A stretch of DNA of 64,000 bases from Isoetes taiwanensis (GCA_021234155.1 JAJEKV010000240.1:434001-498000), one strand, 5' to 3'; shown: positions 1 through 11,502, numbered from the stretch's first letter. A program made the numbers and translations. Notes: generated from the sequence alone by a model not told the origin.

Positions 1-2560
1 GCGTCACGCTCTTCAAAAGTTCAAACACATTTTTGCACGGAGCTACGAGAGATCTTGAGGGGGATCAACAAAACCTTGGGGAACTCACCATTCCTACCAA
101 GTCTGATGCGCCAAGTATAGCACAGCGGCGATCTGGCTCAACCCAAATTACGGTGATCGAGTCAAAGCGGAAATTGACAAACTCCTTCTTTGCAGGGTTT
201 GATCTATGAGGTCAAACATTCGAATGGGTGAGCCCCATCGTCATTGCACTCAAACACAATGGTAAGATCGGCGTTTGTGTGGACTACCGAAAACTCAATC
301 GAGCCCACGGGCGTGATCATTTTCCACTTCCCTTCCACGGACCGGGTTACGGAAGAGGTTCTTTGGACATGAGATGTACTCCTTCATGGATGGTTTTTCG
401 GCTACAATCGGATCTCAATCAAAGAATCGATCAACTCAAGACTACCTTCACCACCCGGGTGGGACACTTTTGCCTATAAGGTGGTTCCTTTTGGATTATC
501 AAACTCTCCATCCACGTTTTCAGCGTATCATGCTCTCGTTTTTTTCATATGAAGGACAATCCCTTCTTGCAAATTTTTCAAGATGACTTCTCGACCCTCT
601 GGTTCCATGGTGACCATTTGGATAAATTGGAACTTCGTCTTTGAAATGTGATGAGTCCCGGCATTAGTCTCAATCCAGAAATGCACCTTTTGCGTCACTT
701 CGGTGTTCTTTTGGGACCGCGTTCGAAAAAAGCGGTATCACCACGAGATCACGCCAAAATCGGGTTGTGTGCTCAAGGCTCAAGCACCAGCCAATATCAA
801 GGAGACACGCTCTTTCTGGGTAAGGTCAATTATTACTCCACCTTCATTCCTGGACTAGCGACCATTGCCGATCCCATTCATAACTCACGGGTGATGAATC
901 CACCTGGGCTTGGAATTCCCAGGCGGATCTTTGCTTTCAACAGTTGAAAGCTTTTGCTTACTCAGGCCCGGTTCTTGTTCCTCCTCAATGGGACAAGCCC
1001 TTTCATGTTCATGTCGATGTCGGCATTTGCTATTGGGCTGTTCTTTCTCAAGAATATGATGCACACCCGACAAACCAAACCGATCGCCGGTAGGAAACTC
1101 AATTCTCGCGGGCGCAACTACTCGCCCGCAGGCGAAGCCTTGGGTTTAATTTTCTCGTGTCCAACGCTTCCGTCACTATCTTCTTTTAGGCGGTCGAGAT
1201 CAAATTCTTTGTTGACCACCAAGCACTCCTTTATTTGATCAACAAATCCACGCCCACGGGCCGCATTGCTCGATGGGTCCTTCTTTCCAAGAATTTGCCC
1301 CTTTTGAAATTGTTCACAAAGGTTGGCAAATCTCCACGTTGTCCCGGATTATCTTTCACGCATCCATACGGATGATCCCTCCACGGGAGTCTCGGGGACG
1401 CCTTTCTTGGCGCTCAACTCTTTTTAGTGCGGCAACACCACATTGGTTCCATGACTTTCGTGAGTACCTCCTCACCGGCTCTTCCACCGGAGGACATGGC
1501 GGCTCTCTAATGCCAAACGACAATCCCGTCGTCATCAATTTCTCCGCGACGTCCGTGGACTACACAATGGTAGCCGGGACATCTTTACAAAAAAGGGTAA
1601 GGATACCATCCTTCGGCGGTGTTCTACCTCATGAAGTTCCAAAGATATTGTCCGAAGCTCATCAAGGGCTAGGTGGTGGTCATTTTCATGGTGACACCCG
1701 CGACGCATAAAAATCCTTCTATTTGGGTATTTTTGGCCACGCTTTTCAAAGACGCTCACGCCCACACCCGACGTGTGATGCTTGTCGGCGTGTGGGACGG
1801 CCACGCGCCCGTGGCGCTCTTCCCTTGGCAGCCGTCGCCACGCCACTTCTCTTCATCAAATGGGGAATGGATTTTTGTGGGACCCATCGATCCTCCGCTA
1901 GCGGCACACCCGTGCCGCTACATTCAGTTCTCACCGACTCACGCTACTAAATGGGCGGAAGCTTGCGCACTTCCGGACAACAACTGCGGCAAAGCACCAA
2001 GGTCCTCTATCAACAAATTATCACGCGATTTGGCTGCCCCCACGGGCTGGTCGGTGATCGTGGTGTCCATTTTATCAATCATACCATCAAGGAGCTGACG
2101 GACTATCTCCTGATACATCATCACAAGAGCACACCTTACTATCCTCAAGGGAATGGTTTGGCGAAAGCACCAACAAAACTCGGTCACAATTCTCAAGAAA
2201 ATTTGTGACGCTTCTGCGACCGACCGGCAAACCAAGCTTCCTACTGTTCTTTGGGCTTACAATACTTGTTTCAAAATAGCTACTGGTCACACTCCTTTCA
2301 AATTGGTTTATGGTCAAGAAGCTCTCATGCCTTTTGAGTACATTCTCCCCACTCTCCGTTTTCAAGCTCAAGCACGCCCATAATCCGCCCTTTGCACTCA
2401 AAGAAAGGGTTTATCAATTGGAGCGGTTGGATGAACTTAGAAGGGATGCTTATATTCGTGTTCTTCATGGACAACGGTTGCAAAAATCTCTACATGACAC
2501 ACGTCTGAAGACAAAAACATTCAAAGAAGGAGCCCTATCTACTAAGTCCTAAGAAGCTTT
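1..2560 (+). pseudogene. Degenerate Ty3/gypsy pol (RT, RNase H, integrase), 5' end outside window
   Basis: This is the remnant of an LTR-retrotransposon polyprotein, read in fragments over all three + frames. Reverse transcriptase is seen at about 230-550, with a VDYRKLN motif at about 275-300. An RNase H-like stretch (HVHVDVG) lies near 1000-1080. The integrase core is seen at about 1990-2370, with DRGVHF and a YYPQGNG motif. Many frameshifts and stops separate these pieces and no long open frame survives. The motifs differ from the chromovirus pol at 22-25.5 kb, so this is a different and older gypsy lineage. It lies upstream of, and is not part of, the LTR that starts at 5145. The family assignment is secure; the boundaries are approximate. 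Confidence 0.8.
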
Positions 2561-2708
2561 CCAAAAAACCCTCTCAAAACATTTCATCACGTAACGGGTT
2601 GGGATGCGGTTCAAGAAACAACCACAACCGGAGGTGACTAAAACAATTGGCATATTATATTATAGGTGGGATGTGGTAGAGGTTACGCCCTATCTACTAA
2701 GTCCTAAG
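2532..2708 (+). repeat. 22-bp direct repeat pair after the decayed pol
   Basis: The same 22 bases beginning GCCCTATCTACTAAGTCC occur at 2532-2553 and again at 2687-2708, 155 bp apart. The interval between them holds the end of the decayed pol and a short AT stretch. This could be a local duplication or the trace of an excised or recombined insert. Confidence 0.7.
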
Positions 2709-3493
2709 GTCGGGTTGGGCAGGTGATGCAGAGATGTGGTAGAGGTGCAGTGGAGGTGCAGAACCACCTCCATCCCGTTGGTATGAGGATCGGGATGTTC
2801 AGCCATCCCGGAACACCAGCCATCCATTCTCAGGCCACGATTGTGGCAGCGCCAGAGGTCCAGACAATTCATTTTGCAAGTAATCCACTCTTGACGGTTA
2901 GTGGGCATCGTGCGGTTCTCGTTCAAACCAAGAAGCAGCCATCTTTGGCGCCATCGGATGCCTTTCTTCACTCCGGTTCGTCTTATATAGCCAATCGAGG
3001 AACTCCTTGTCGACGTGGACCAATAAAAAAAAATCGCCAGCGTGTTTGCAATGCAAGGTTTGTTTCTAAAAAGAGAATCTTTTCTCCCAGCATATCTAGC
3101 CATGGTACCCTCTGACACATTCGTTTTAATGATATCCCACCCGAGTTACCCAGCATTAAATGCCATTGCTTCTTTTCACGCCCGTCGAACATTAATGTGT
3201 GTCCTTTGGCCATCTGTCACATCCCATCATTCTCTCACGCCTCATCTCCACTGTTCATTACTTCTCCCTTTGTTGTTTGGGGACTTAGCCAAATTTTTGC
3301 CTCTCAATCGCCTCCTTGGCATCTTTCGACACCTGGCACCATCAACGGTTGCAGCTTCGCCCTTATCATGCCTCTTCACCTCCATTTGCGCGCCCTAAAC
3401 CTTTTCGTCCCTCTGCGCCTTCGTCCTCCGTTCTTCGCCTTCTGTCTCCGCTCTCCGCCTTTGCATCACCGTTCTTTTCTGAAGCTCTTTGCC
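2709..3493 (+). other. Non-coding stretch, possible leader of the gene at 3494
   Basis: No gene is recognised here. A TATATAG box lies at 2984-2990. From about 3380 the + strand becomes CT-rich and ATG-poor, as in many plant 5' UTRs, up to a good-context start (GCCATGG) at 3494. The link between this TATA box and the gene is inference, since it is about 500 bp from the ATG and would need a long or spliced leader. Confidence 0.35.
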
Positions 3494-4720
3494 ATGGCGG
3501 CCCCAAAATTTCCTACACTTCAAGCTACTGCTCCCAGGGAACTGTCTCTTTTCGAGTCAGTATCTTTCTTGACGCCCACTTTCCGTGTGAAGCCCTTGTT
3601 GGCCGAATCGCAAATGCGATTCAGAACGCAGAAAACTTTGAATTCTCTCAAATGGAACTTCCGGCTCCAAATCGACCGGTTAGGCGGTTCATCGCGAACA
3701 TCTTCAATAGCCCGCATGGATACACCACGGTGGTCGATGGCACCACCATTTGACTCGGCAAAGACCTGATTTCGAGGTATTCCATATTCCTTTGCAAACC
3801 CCTTGTTTATCTTGGTGCGCCATACGGGATCTCGATGTTGCGAAGTTTGGTGCTCCCGCTTATCATGCAAATGTGCATCGCGACCAATATTGACAAGCCC
3901 CATGAGACCTTTGTTAAGTTCTGTGGGCAAGTTCCTTGGGTATTCTATCAAGAACACCCATATCAATAAACCTTTCTATAATATCGTAGTCACCGCTGCT
4001 CGCTCAACCCACCACATTGATTGGCCCCAATTCTTTGTTCTACCGTCTTCTCCAAGAAGTGGACCGTCTTGGGCTGCCACTTCTATTCTGAAGTTTTCGT
4101 GGGAGGCCACCTTCAAGCTATTATCCGTCATTACTTTCCTCCCACACCTCCTCATTCTCATGATTCCACTCGCGTCCCTTCCTCGAGACTCACCCGGTCG
4201 GCACTTCCGCCCTTCTTCCTCTGGTCATGTCAAAATTCCGCACTCCCATGTCCTTTGTCTCCTCCTGCCGCTCTCAGAATCCAAGCATTCCAGTTCACAC
4301 CATGTCTCACAAACGCCATAAACCGGCCCTGGCGAGGCTCCACCACCACAAGCACCCTCGTAAATTTTGTTGTATCGATATCGGCCGAGGATGCTCAAGC
4401 TGCTGGCTGTTCTAAAGTTACAAGAATCCCAAGAAGCTCTTATAAATGGGGTTCACACGGCCCGACGGACCTCCCGATGCGGTTCACCGTGATCTTCAAG
4501 CTGCGAATCGCACAAGTTCAAACTTTGGAAGCCCAACTTCAAGAAAAGCACGGGGCTCTCTTACGAGGCCCGCATAGATCTCAAAAGTGCACAGGATCAG
4601 ACCAGCCTCCTTGCAGATCAGCAGCCAAAGAGGCCTTCCATGTGTGTGACCATCTCTTCGACCTTCATGCAACCCGATCGACGAACCCCTTATTATCTCG
4701 ATATAGTATGCCGGTATGAC
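3494..4720 (+). pseudogene. Unrecognised broken protein-coding region
   Basis: I do not recognise this protein. A start in strong plant context (GCCATGGCG) opens a frame beginning MAAPKFPTLQ, which shifts frame within about 100 bp. Coding-like pieces then continue in alternating frames: one containing FSQMELPAPNRPVRRFI near 3650-3690, one with FVKFCGQVPWVFYQ near 3910-3960, and one with a short heptad-like stretch (RIAQVQTLEAQLQEK) near 4505-4550. The pieces are consistent with a single decayed gene of about 400 codons. The position between a gypsy pol and an LTR suggests an extra ORF of the older element, but a captured host gene is equally possible. Confidence 0.35.
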
Positions 4721-5144
4721 CAGCAAGTCTTACCTTGGGAGGTCAGCCTCCCCTCAAGGGGAGGAAGTGGGTGTTCTTAGAGTCGTTAAGCCAAGTCATA
4801 GGGGGGGGTTCGGGGAGTCAAAGGTCATTTGTGGGATAGGACAAAGAATATGCCTGATTACATGAATTGTAAGGCTCACAGGCATAGGCATGTCTCAGCG
4901 CATGCGGCTCTCTCTTTGTTTATGCATTACAGGGCAATTAACAGGGTGGGGGAGCCTTCGATCCAGCCCTTGGTCCTGGTACCACTCAATACAAGGATAC
5001 CAGGGCCAGATCCATGAGATTCAATCCTCAGAGTATGGGAGGGCATCATGGGCACTGCAGATCGAGCAAGATTATGAGCAAGAAGGGAAAAACAATCCAG
5101 GTTGGGAGAGCAGGGAGGCAGCAAAGGCATGATGACGACATCAG
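4721..5144 (+). other. Spacer before the + LTR
   Basis: No gene is supported here. The stretch has purine-rich runs (for example CTCAAGGGGAGGAAGTGGG near 4753-4771, and GGTTGGGAGAGCAGGGAGG near 5100-5118) that could be an old polypurine tract, but neither sits directly at the LTR edge at 5145. Confidence 0.35.
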
Positions 5145-6960
5145 TGTGACGTTCCAGGATAATATACGGTATGAATACGTATATTACACTGACACGTCAC
5201 TAGTACATGTCCACTTAGATGACATGTACGCATCGACCATAAAGGGGTAGTACCCTAGGGTACAACCTTGTGACCCATTATATTGCACATGTTAAGGCCA
5301 CATGTGAATATAATATCCTTTTGCCATGTGGCAATAGCTTATTGACCAAAAAGGGCCCAGCCCTAAATTCGTGGGGATAAAGGGGCATAAACCCTAAAAG
5401 GGAAACCTTTTCAGTTCCCAGCCCCATAAGTCGGATTGGAGCAGCATTGGACGTCTTCTCGCGTGAACAGTAGCAGAGGAACCGGAATTCCTTAGTGGCA
5501 GCTTGATCCAAGCCAGCAATCTCGAGATTCAGCAGCATGGACGCCTTCAGAGGAGTGGGAGCCAGCCAAGAAGCGGGTTAGTGGTTGATCCGATAGTTAG
5601 ATCCGAGTTTTCAGCCCTCATTCCATAGAATTAATATTCATTCTTAGCTATAGGCGACCCCTACGGCCTAAGAATGATAGACACTAATAAAGGAACCTAA
5701 CCATGTATGATTAGGTAGGTTAGAATAGATGTATTCTATTATTTCAGTTCTGTTGTGATAATACTGTGACATTCTATGCGCCACTCTTGTGTATTGGGAA
5801 GGGGGGTAGAGACCCAGAGCCCAAGTAGTTGGATGATCCTAGTTTTAGCCCATTAATTCCCAATTAATGCGGCCTGTGCATAAGAGCCCGCCTGGCTGTG
5901 GGCCCGGGGGATCCACCTTCTTTATAAGGGATATGCCACCTGCGTGCATAGGGTAGCCGAAAAACCCCTAGTATACGTGTTTCTGATAGGCAAATTTGAC
6001 CCCTTTCCGTATGGTCTTACAACTAGAAGAACATCCCAAAACCCCTATGACCCCTAGTATACATACGGAAAAGAGTAAAAAATCGCCCCCTCCCATTGAT
6101 GCACGTGGTTTTCACATGTTCCACAAGGTGACGCCCCCTTGGCTGTGGGTGGCGGAGCTAGACCGGCTGACAAGGGAGGTCTTGTCTAATCACGGTTGAT
6201 CCCTCTGGTGCGTAGCGACGTCCGGGGAACATTGTGAGCCAGGCCTAATATCCCGTGCACCTGCGTGAGGGAGGGTATGGGCTCGACACACCTCTTGGGC
6301 GGCGCGCCGTCTTCTAGGGGTTCAAGTCGCGTGCAGCAAGCGGTGGCTCTCTGGCTGCTTTGTGATTGGCATGAACCTTCCGAGGGGAGTGATCCCCCCT
6401 CGCCTCATCGGGCCGGGAGATGCAACCCAAAGCGAGCCCCTACGGCTATTCACCCCGGCAGTTACTACAAAGCTCCAATACTTTTCAGCCTATCTCAGAA
6501 AGTATGCATGAGGGGCGGATGGAGTGGACTACCCAATGGCCATGTTCCTATGCCAGCCAAATCCATTTGCCATGAATTGCATGCGCATTGCTATACGGAG
6601 ACCCCAAGCCGTCGGTCGATCCCCATCAGTCCAGAACTTGGGTAGGATCTTCCCTATGTTATGTTGATGTACTTGATGTGTGATGCGACTCTTGTAATAT
6701 GGTGGACCACCCTTCGAGGTGGGTATGTTTATTATCGATTGATGTCATGTGCTCATGTTTTGTTTACGCTTTTGTTGCTAGGTCGATCAGGAGGGCGGGA
6801 TGAATGACACGTCCATTCTTCCCGTCGGGGGTCTTGGCCACCATCGAGCCCGATGTTAGGTGGGCGGCCTCACATCGGCCGGGCAGATCTTTGGTTTGAG
6901 GGATGATCTCCGGTTTGTATCACGATCGGGCATCGTGATATGAGCCGGGCCGTCCTGACA
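5145..6960 (+). mobile_element. Ty3/gypsy LTR, + orientation (about 1.8 kb)
   Basis: The 5' edge reads TGTGACGTTCC and the 3' edge TGACA, directly followed by a primer-binding site at 6962. Read as a reverse complement, the whole segment is similar to the minus-strand LTR at 61241-62914 and its split copies at 13484-21097 and 39573-47141. Shared blocks include the stretch that reads GGTAGAGACC near 5804 and the stretch around 6510-6660. The two LTRs are clearly diverged, so they are related subfamilies and not a recent pair. The + element that follows has no matching 3' LTR in this window. Confidence 0.8.
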
Positions 6961-6961
6961 A

Positions 6962-6975
6962 TGGTATCTCAGAGC
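6962..6975 (+). promoter_or_regulatory. Primer-binding site, initiator-tRNA-Met type
   Basis: TGGTATCTCAGAGC lies one base after the LTR. The usual plant gypsy site is TGGTATCAGAGC, so this copy has two extra bases (TC) inside the pairing region. The extra bases abut a CAG triplet, the type of site where the copies in this window often disagree, so they may be a sequencing error. Confidence 0.7.
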
Positions 6976-7727
6976 TGTGATCTTGGCGGACCCGAGGATC
7001 GGAGCAGCCGACCAAAACCCTATAGGAACTAACTCATCTAGACATTCAGTCTTGGAGGTAAAAGCCCAAGCACAAACCTCGAGTAGCGGAAAATTTTTCT
7101 TCTCGGGGTAGAGTTAGTAATTATCTAGGATTAGGATAATTAGAGAACATAGGTAAGATAGAACAAACAGACGAAAAGCACTTAAGAGAGCCTACTAAAT
7201 TTCAAGCACTTTCGGCCGATACCTCCAAGAGTGCGCCAATGGCATGTTAGGTTCAGACCTAATGGGTCTCTCGCGCACTCTTAGAGTAGTCACCCCATAT
7301 GAACCCTAGAACTTGGCCTTAGGAACTCCAAATGGTAAAATAAAAGATGAAATCCCAAAAAAAAAAAAAAAAAAAAAAAAGCTCGAAATAGCTAGAATTA
7401 TATGTTAAAACATCGAAAAACATTAAGTACAAGTCACTTTTGGAACAATGCCTCCAAGAGTGCGCCAGAGTATAGTTAGGTCCCGACCTAACCCCCTCCT
7501 CGCGCACTCTTAGAGGCGTCCCTAAAAGTGACCTCAAAAATTGATCATAACTTACTCAAGGGGTAAAAGTAATAATAGAATCTTGCTTAGAATGCTTGAA
7601 TTAGTGGGAAACGACATGTAAATTGTGTAAATTGGATGTGTTGGAGCAGAGAAGGCCAACGCCTCCAAGAGTGCGCCAGAGTATAGTTAGGTCCCGACCT
7701 AACCCCCTCCTCGCGCACTCTTAGAGG
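6976..7727 (+). repeat. Element leader with three hairpin repeats and a poly(A) run
   Basis: There is no coding sequence. Three related hairpins occur at 7222-7286, 7451-7516 and 7662-7727, the last two 211 bp apart. Each has outer arms of the form CCTCCAAGAGTGCGC and GCGCACTCTTAGAGG around an inner palindrome. In the third the inner part is GTTAGGTC-CC-GACCTAAC, a perfect 8-bp stem at 7686-7703. A run of more than 20 A lies near 7357-7380 between the first and second. The same hairpin family recurs after the H3-like gene at 9231-9701, so the gene is bracketed by it. Confidence 0.8.
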
Positions 7728-7831
7728 TCTTCGAAGGAACAGGACCAAACAAGACCCCAATTTCATCCAAGATGGGGAGATTTTCGCCATCAAACCAACC
7801 AGACGACTAATTCGATCGAACCCTAAAAATT

Positions 7832-7882
7832 AAACCCTAAAAATTACGGGACATAGGCTCATTTTTTAGGGTTTCTCACGTG
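7832..7882 (+). promoter_or_regulatory. Promoter motifs of the H3-like gene, U1
   Basis: A telo-box AAACCCTAA is at 7832-7840, an inverted one (TTAGGGTTT) at 7866-7874, and a G-box CACGTG at 7877-7882, all within 95 bp of the ATG. Telo-boxes are typical of plant histone, ribosomal-protein and S-phase gene promoters. The same arrangement is kept in U2 (33968-34016) and U3 (55584-55634). Confidence 0.6.
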
Positions 7883-7924
7883 ATTCCGCGAGCTCCTTCC
7901 GAGCCGATAATTATTTGTCGCACA

Positions 7925-9088
7925 ATGGCTAGAACAAAACAGCAGACCTGGGTAAGCCCAAGAAGGATGATAAATAGCGGGCCACCAACGAAGCTCAAAG
8001 ATGCCTAATTTGGACGAAAAACCAAGGTCGACATGGAGAGGCCTAGGTACTATAGAAACTTGGAAAAGAGGCGCAGAAAGAAGAAAAACCAGGAAGAAAG
8101 AAGAAAAGGCAAGAAGAAGAGAAGAAAGGGCCAAGAGAAAGGAGGAGAAGGCGAAGGAAAGCAGATGAAGAAATTGCAGAGGCGGAGGATGATCAATGGC
8201 GGAGCCGAGGACTAAGAATAGGGAGGAACTCGACCGAAGGGAAAAGGGTAATGACCAAGAACCCCGCCTAAGAAGAGGAAGACCTCGACCGGGCGAGTCA
8301 TAAACGAGCCAACCGAAGGCTTAACAACCTCCATCCTCGCCGAAGACATCGGTGATGTAGCGTAATTCTTGGAGGAAGTGCTTCTGAACCGGAGAGTCAT
8401 CACGTAAGAAGGCTAACCCTCATCCACATGTAAGAACCCCTGTGAGGAAGACCCACTCCCAGCTCCCAGACCAAAGTGTAGACACGATTGACCTATTTCC
8501 CCGCCATTGCCCCCACCATTTTCAGAATGGCAAGAGGCAAAGAAACTAGGCGATGAGAAAGCAACCGCAAAGAAGGCAACAGCCAGGGACTCCTACACTC
8601 TAGGGCCCGAGAGGAGGTACAAGAAGGAATTAGCCGACTATACGATATACAAGAAGATGTAAGATGAGTGCGCAGCTTATTTACGGAAGCACACAGGGGT
8701 CAAGTTCGCCGGGAAGGAGGCGGCCAACTCGAGAAGCATTCCAGCTCAAACCTCCACCAAAAGCTGCGGAACCCCCAAGAAGCCCATGAAGAGATCCCAA
8801 GACTCTCCTTTTGCAAGAGCCCTGAGAGAAATCCGCCACTTCGAAAGGAGCTACGGATTTCTAATCCCGAGAGCAGCATTCCAGAGGTTCGTCCGAGAAA
8901 TCTTGTGGGAGTTCGACCCCAACATGCGAGTAACCAACGACATGTTACTCGCTTTACAAGAAGCAGCAGAGATGGAGGTCGTACAGCATTTCGAGGATTC
9001 ACTGGCATGCACTCTCCATGCAAAAAGAGTCACGCTTCAATCAAAGGACATGAAGTTAGCCAAGTACATCAAGAGGACAGAGAAATAG
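7925..9088 (+). pseudogene. Histone H3-like protein with long charged N-terminal region, U1 copy
   Basis: This is the same gene as at 55677-56841, where the domains are described. In this copy the H3 tail is disrupted after MARTKQ by extra bases at a CAG triplet, and the charged middle part is frameshifted several times. The histone fold is the most complete of the three, with an uninterrupted frame over 8786-9088. It runs from ALREIRHFERSY through FQRFVREILWEF to LHAKRVT. It keeps the DMLLALQEA start of helix 2, six codons of which are missing in U2 and U3. The in-frame TAA just before the histone-fold part (near 8659-8661) is also present here. The promoter lies at 7832-7882 and the poly(A) signal at 9148. 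Confidence 0.8.
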
Positions 9089-9147
9089 AAGAGAACTTAC
9101 CTTTTTGTAACTAACAGGTTTATATGTGATGTATGAAAATTTCGAAT

Positions 9148-9153
9148 AATAAA
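9148..9153 (+). terminator. AATAAA poly(A) signal after the H3-like gene, U1
   Basis: AATAAA lies about 60 bp after the stop codon in an AT-rich stretch. It is conserved at 35274-35279 in U2 and 56901-56906 in U3, which supports the H3-like gene as an independent transcription unit. Confidence 0.5.
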
Positions 9154-9230
9154 GATATATAGTCGTTTAAAAATGTGTATTCATTAGGTGCGAAGATTAG
9201 GTCGGAGCAAATGCGATATTTTTGACCAAC

Positions 9231-9701
9231 GACTCCAAGAGTGCGCCAGAGCATAGTTAGGTCCCAACCTAACCCCCTCCTCGCGCACTCTTAGAGTCAT
9301 CCAGCCAACTGGGCCATTGATTAGCCCTACTTGCTCCAAACGTGGTAAATAAACAAAGAAACTTGCATTTAGGAAGAAAACTAATAGGAATTACCCCTTC
9401 CGGTGGGATTCTTGGCATCCATTAGGCAGAGATAGGCTAACGACTCCAAGAGTGCTTGAGGCCACTTAGGTCCCAAACTAACACCCCCGCAAGACTCTTA
9501 GAGTCATCCAGCCAACTGGGCCATTGATTAGCCCTACTTGCTCCAAACGTGGTAAATAAACAAAGAAACTTGCATTTAGGAAGAAAACTAATAGGAATTA
9601 CCCCTTCCAGCGGATTCTTGGCATCCATTAGACAGAGATAGGCTAACGACTCCAAGAGTGCGCCAGAGGCCACTTAACCCCCCTCGCGCACTCTTAGAGG
9701 C
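9231..9701 (+). repeat. 210-bp tandem array with hairpins, downstream of H3-like gene, U1
   Basis: Hairpins lie at 9231-9298, 9442-9505 and 9648-9701, separated by a repeated spacer that contains CCAACTGGGCCATTGATTAG and GTGGTAAATAAACAAAG. The third hairpin has lost its centre. The outer arms are the same as in the leader hairpins, but the central sequence is usually TTAGGTCCCAACCTAA or a variant. Confidence 0.85.
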
Positions 9702-9852
9702 ATCCGACCTTTCCAGGTCCATAAGTTGAGCTACATATATCCAAATCGGCCAAAATTTGTTGCATTAGAACCCTAAAACTGTAGACAAGTCACTTCTAGC
9801 TTCAAATTAATTCAGAAACATCAGCCTTCGTCCCAAATATCAAGAGTTTTAG
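9702..9852 (+). other. Spacer before the ORF1 promoter
   Basis: This is 150 bp of AT-rich DNA with no coding potential, conserved in all three units. Confidence 0.4.
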
Positions 9853-9891
9853 AAACCCTAAAAATTTTAGGGTACAAATTCCCTATATATA
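9853..9891 (+). promoter_or_regulatory. ORF1 promoter (telo-box and TATA), U1
   Basis: A telo-box AAACCCTAA at 9853-9861 is followed by a TATA box CTATATATA at 9883-9891, about 110 bp before the ORF1 start at 10003. The same TATA box is at 36006-36014 and 57652-57660. The minus-strand homologue of ORF1 also has a TATA box at the same distance, so an own promoter for ORF1 is a conserved property. Confidence 0.65.
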
Positions 9892-10002
9892 CCCTCATAA
9901 CCCCTAAACCTCAACCACAGAATTGCTCCTGCGATCAAGGCGATCTCCCAGCTCCCTCCAGCGCTCCCAGTTCCGTTTGACATCGGCAGCACGCTTCTCG
10001 TC

Positions 10003-11502
10003 ATGGCTACAGAATCCTTCATCAGTTGGTATAGCGCCTCCCCCGATGTCAATATAGTATTCCAAGTCTTTCAAAAAGAATTTGACCTCTCGGCAACCCT
10101 GAACTCCAATCCCTTCTACCAGCAAGTCCTGCAAGAATTCCAAGAGAAAGTAGTCCCTAGCTTGCAAGAGATACCGCCATGCATAGGGTACTTTGTACCA
10201 AGGACCGCATTGCAAACAGCCCTTAGTCATGTACCCAACATTGCCAAAGTATTGCGAAACAGAACCAACCGCTTACCCGCCTACATGATCCTAACCAGCA
10301 ATAGAAAAAGTTTTTTCTCTTACAACACAGCCTTAGCGCTATATCTAGTCTATAGGGCCGAAACCATAATAGGCGAACCATCAATTCAGCCACTTGAGGT
10401 CACACCCTTGGACGCTAGAAAAGACATTTAACGGTACGCCGCTTGAGTATGAAGAGACCATAGCGAAGCATCCCAAGAAAGTGAAGACTCCGAAAGTAAG
10501 AAAGCGAGGATGACATGGAGGTGGACCCGAGAAGGAACGCCAGAAAGCGTAACAAGACATCACCCGCCCGGAAGCCGACAGGACCACCCCGAGGATTGCA
10601 CAACCAATCAGGCTGGGAATAACAAGTCTAGCACCGATCATAGTCGAAGGCCAGGAATACTTGTTGCTAAACGACATCAAAAACCTCCCCGAATGCAGGG
10701 ACAGAGGCTACCGCGTCGAGAACTCCTTCACCTTCTACGGCGGCAAATGTACCGGATTTAGAAGATTTCATCGACCAAGAAACGAAGACTTTTCGGTGCA
10801 AGTACGAAGAAGCTACTTACACGGGACACACCATGTCGGACATTGAAGCCTATGGCACTATCAAAGGCATGATGACGGAAGAACTCCCTACCGAGGAGGA
10901 GTTTGTAGCACTTCAAGAGCGAGATGGGAATAAGGGGAAGACAACAAGAGTACTTCAAAGGGAGTCTTCTTCTTCGCAAGAACAGGTATCAAAATTCCAA
11001 GGGAGAGCCACAAACTTGACTCTTCCAGGATTACAAGGAATTAGTTCAAGTACCGGTCGATCAATATGCATCAAGGCATAGGGGTACCTCAGGAGCACGT
11101 GGAGGAGTACCGGGAGCAGCACTCAAATATTATCTTTCGCTCCTAACGGACGGTAGAATAATAGTATTTCACAAGCGCTTCAGCCCACGCGGAGAGGAAG
11201 CCGCGGATGTTAGTAGCACTTCGGGGATTTGGCATGCATGCATGCGACTATCGAGAAAAAAGTCGACCATGTCATTTTGGTGAAGCGGAAAAACACCTTG
11301 GGCATTTTCGACTTTGGGGTACCCCACCTTCGACAAGGTAGGTTGGTAGTGGAGGCTGGCTCATACCTCCCATAGACGGGTGGAAGAGCTAGCATTTGCC
11401 ATCCGAGGGGGATCAGCGAGGGATATACTCAGGAACTTGGGAAGTACAGTAGGTACAACCCAAGTAAAGAAGTTCCTTGAGGATCACCCGGACTATCGAA
11501 GA
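10003..11502 (+). pseudogene. ORF1 (unrecognised conserved pre-gag protein), U1 copy
   Basis: This is the U1 copy of the protein described at 57772-59262. The first 140 codons are open (10003-10431, MATESFISWY onward). The acidic middle region is then frameshifted at several CAG/CTG-type sites, and the C-terminal part (VFHKRFSPRGEEA onward) is read from about 11160. At codon 67 this copy keeps CAA where U3 has a TAA stop, so this N-terminal half is the better template. Confidence 0.7.

Noticed and set aside
7820-7875. CCCTAAA/TTTAGGG motifs as interstitial telomere
   Set aside because: They are isolated single motifs in promoter positions, not tandem telomere repeats.
7859-8134. Minus-strand open stretches opposite the H3-like gene (also 34149-34475, 55611-56120)
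   Set aside because: They are mirror frames of the Lys/Arg/Glu-rich coding region and have no conserved features of their own.
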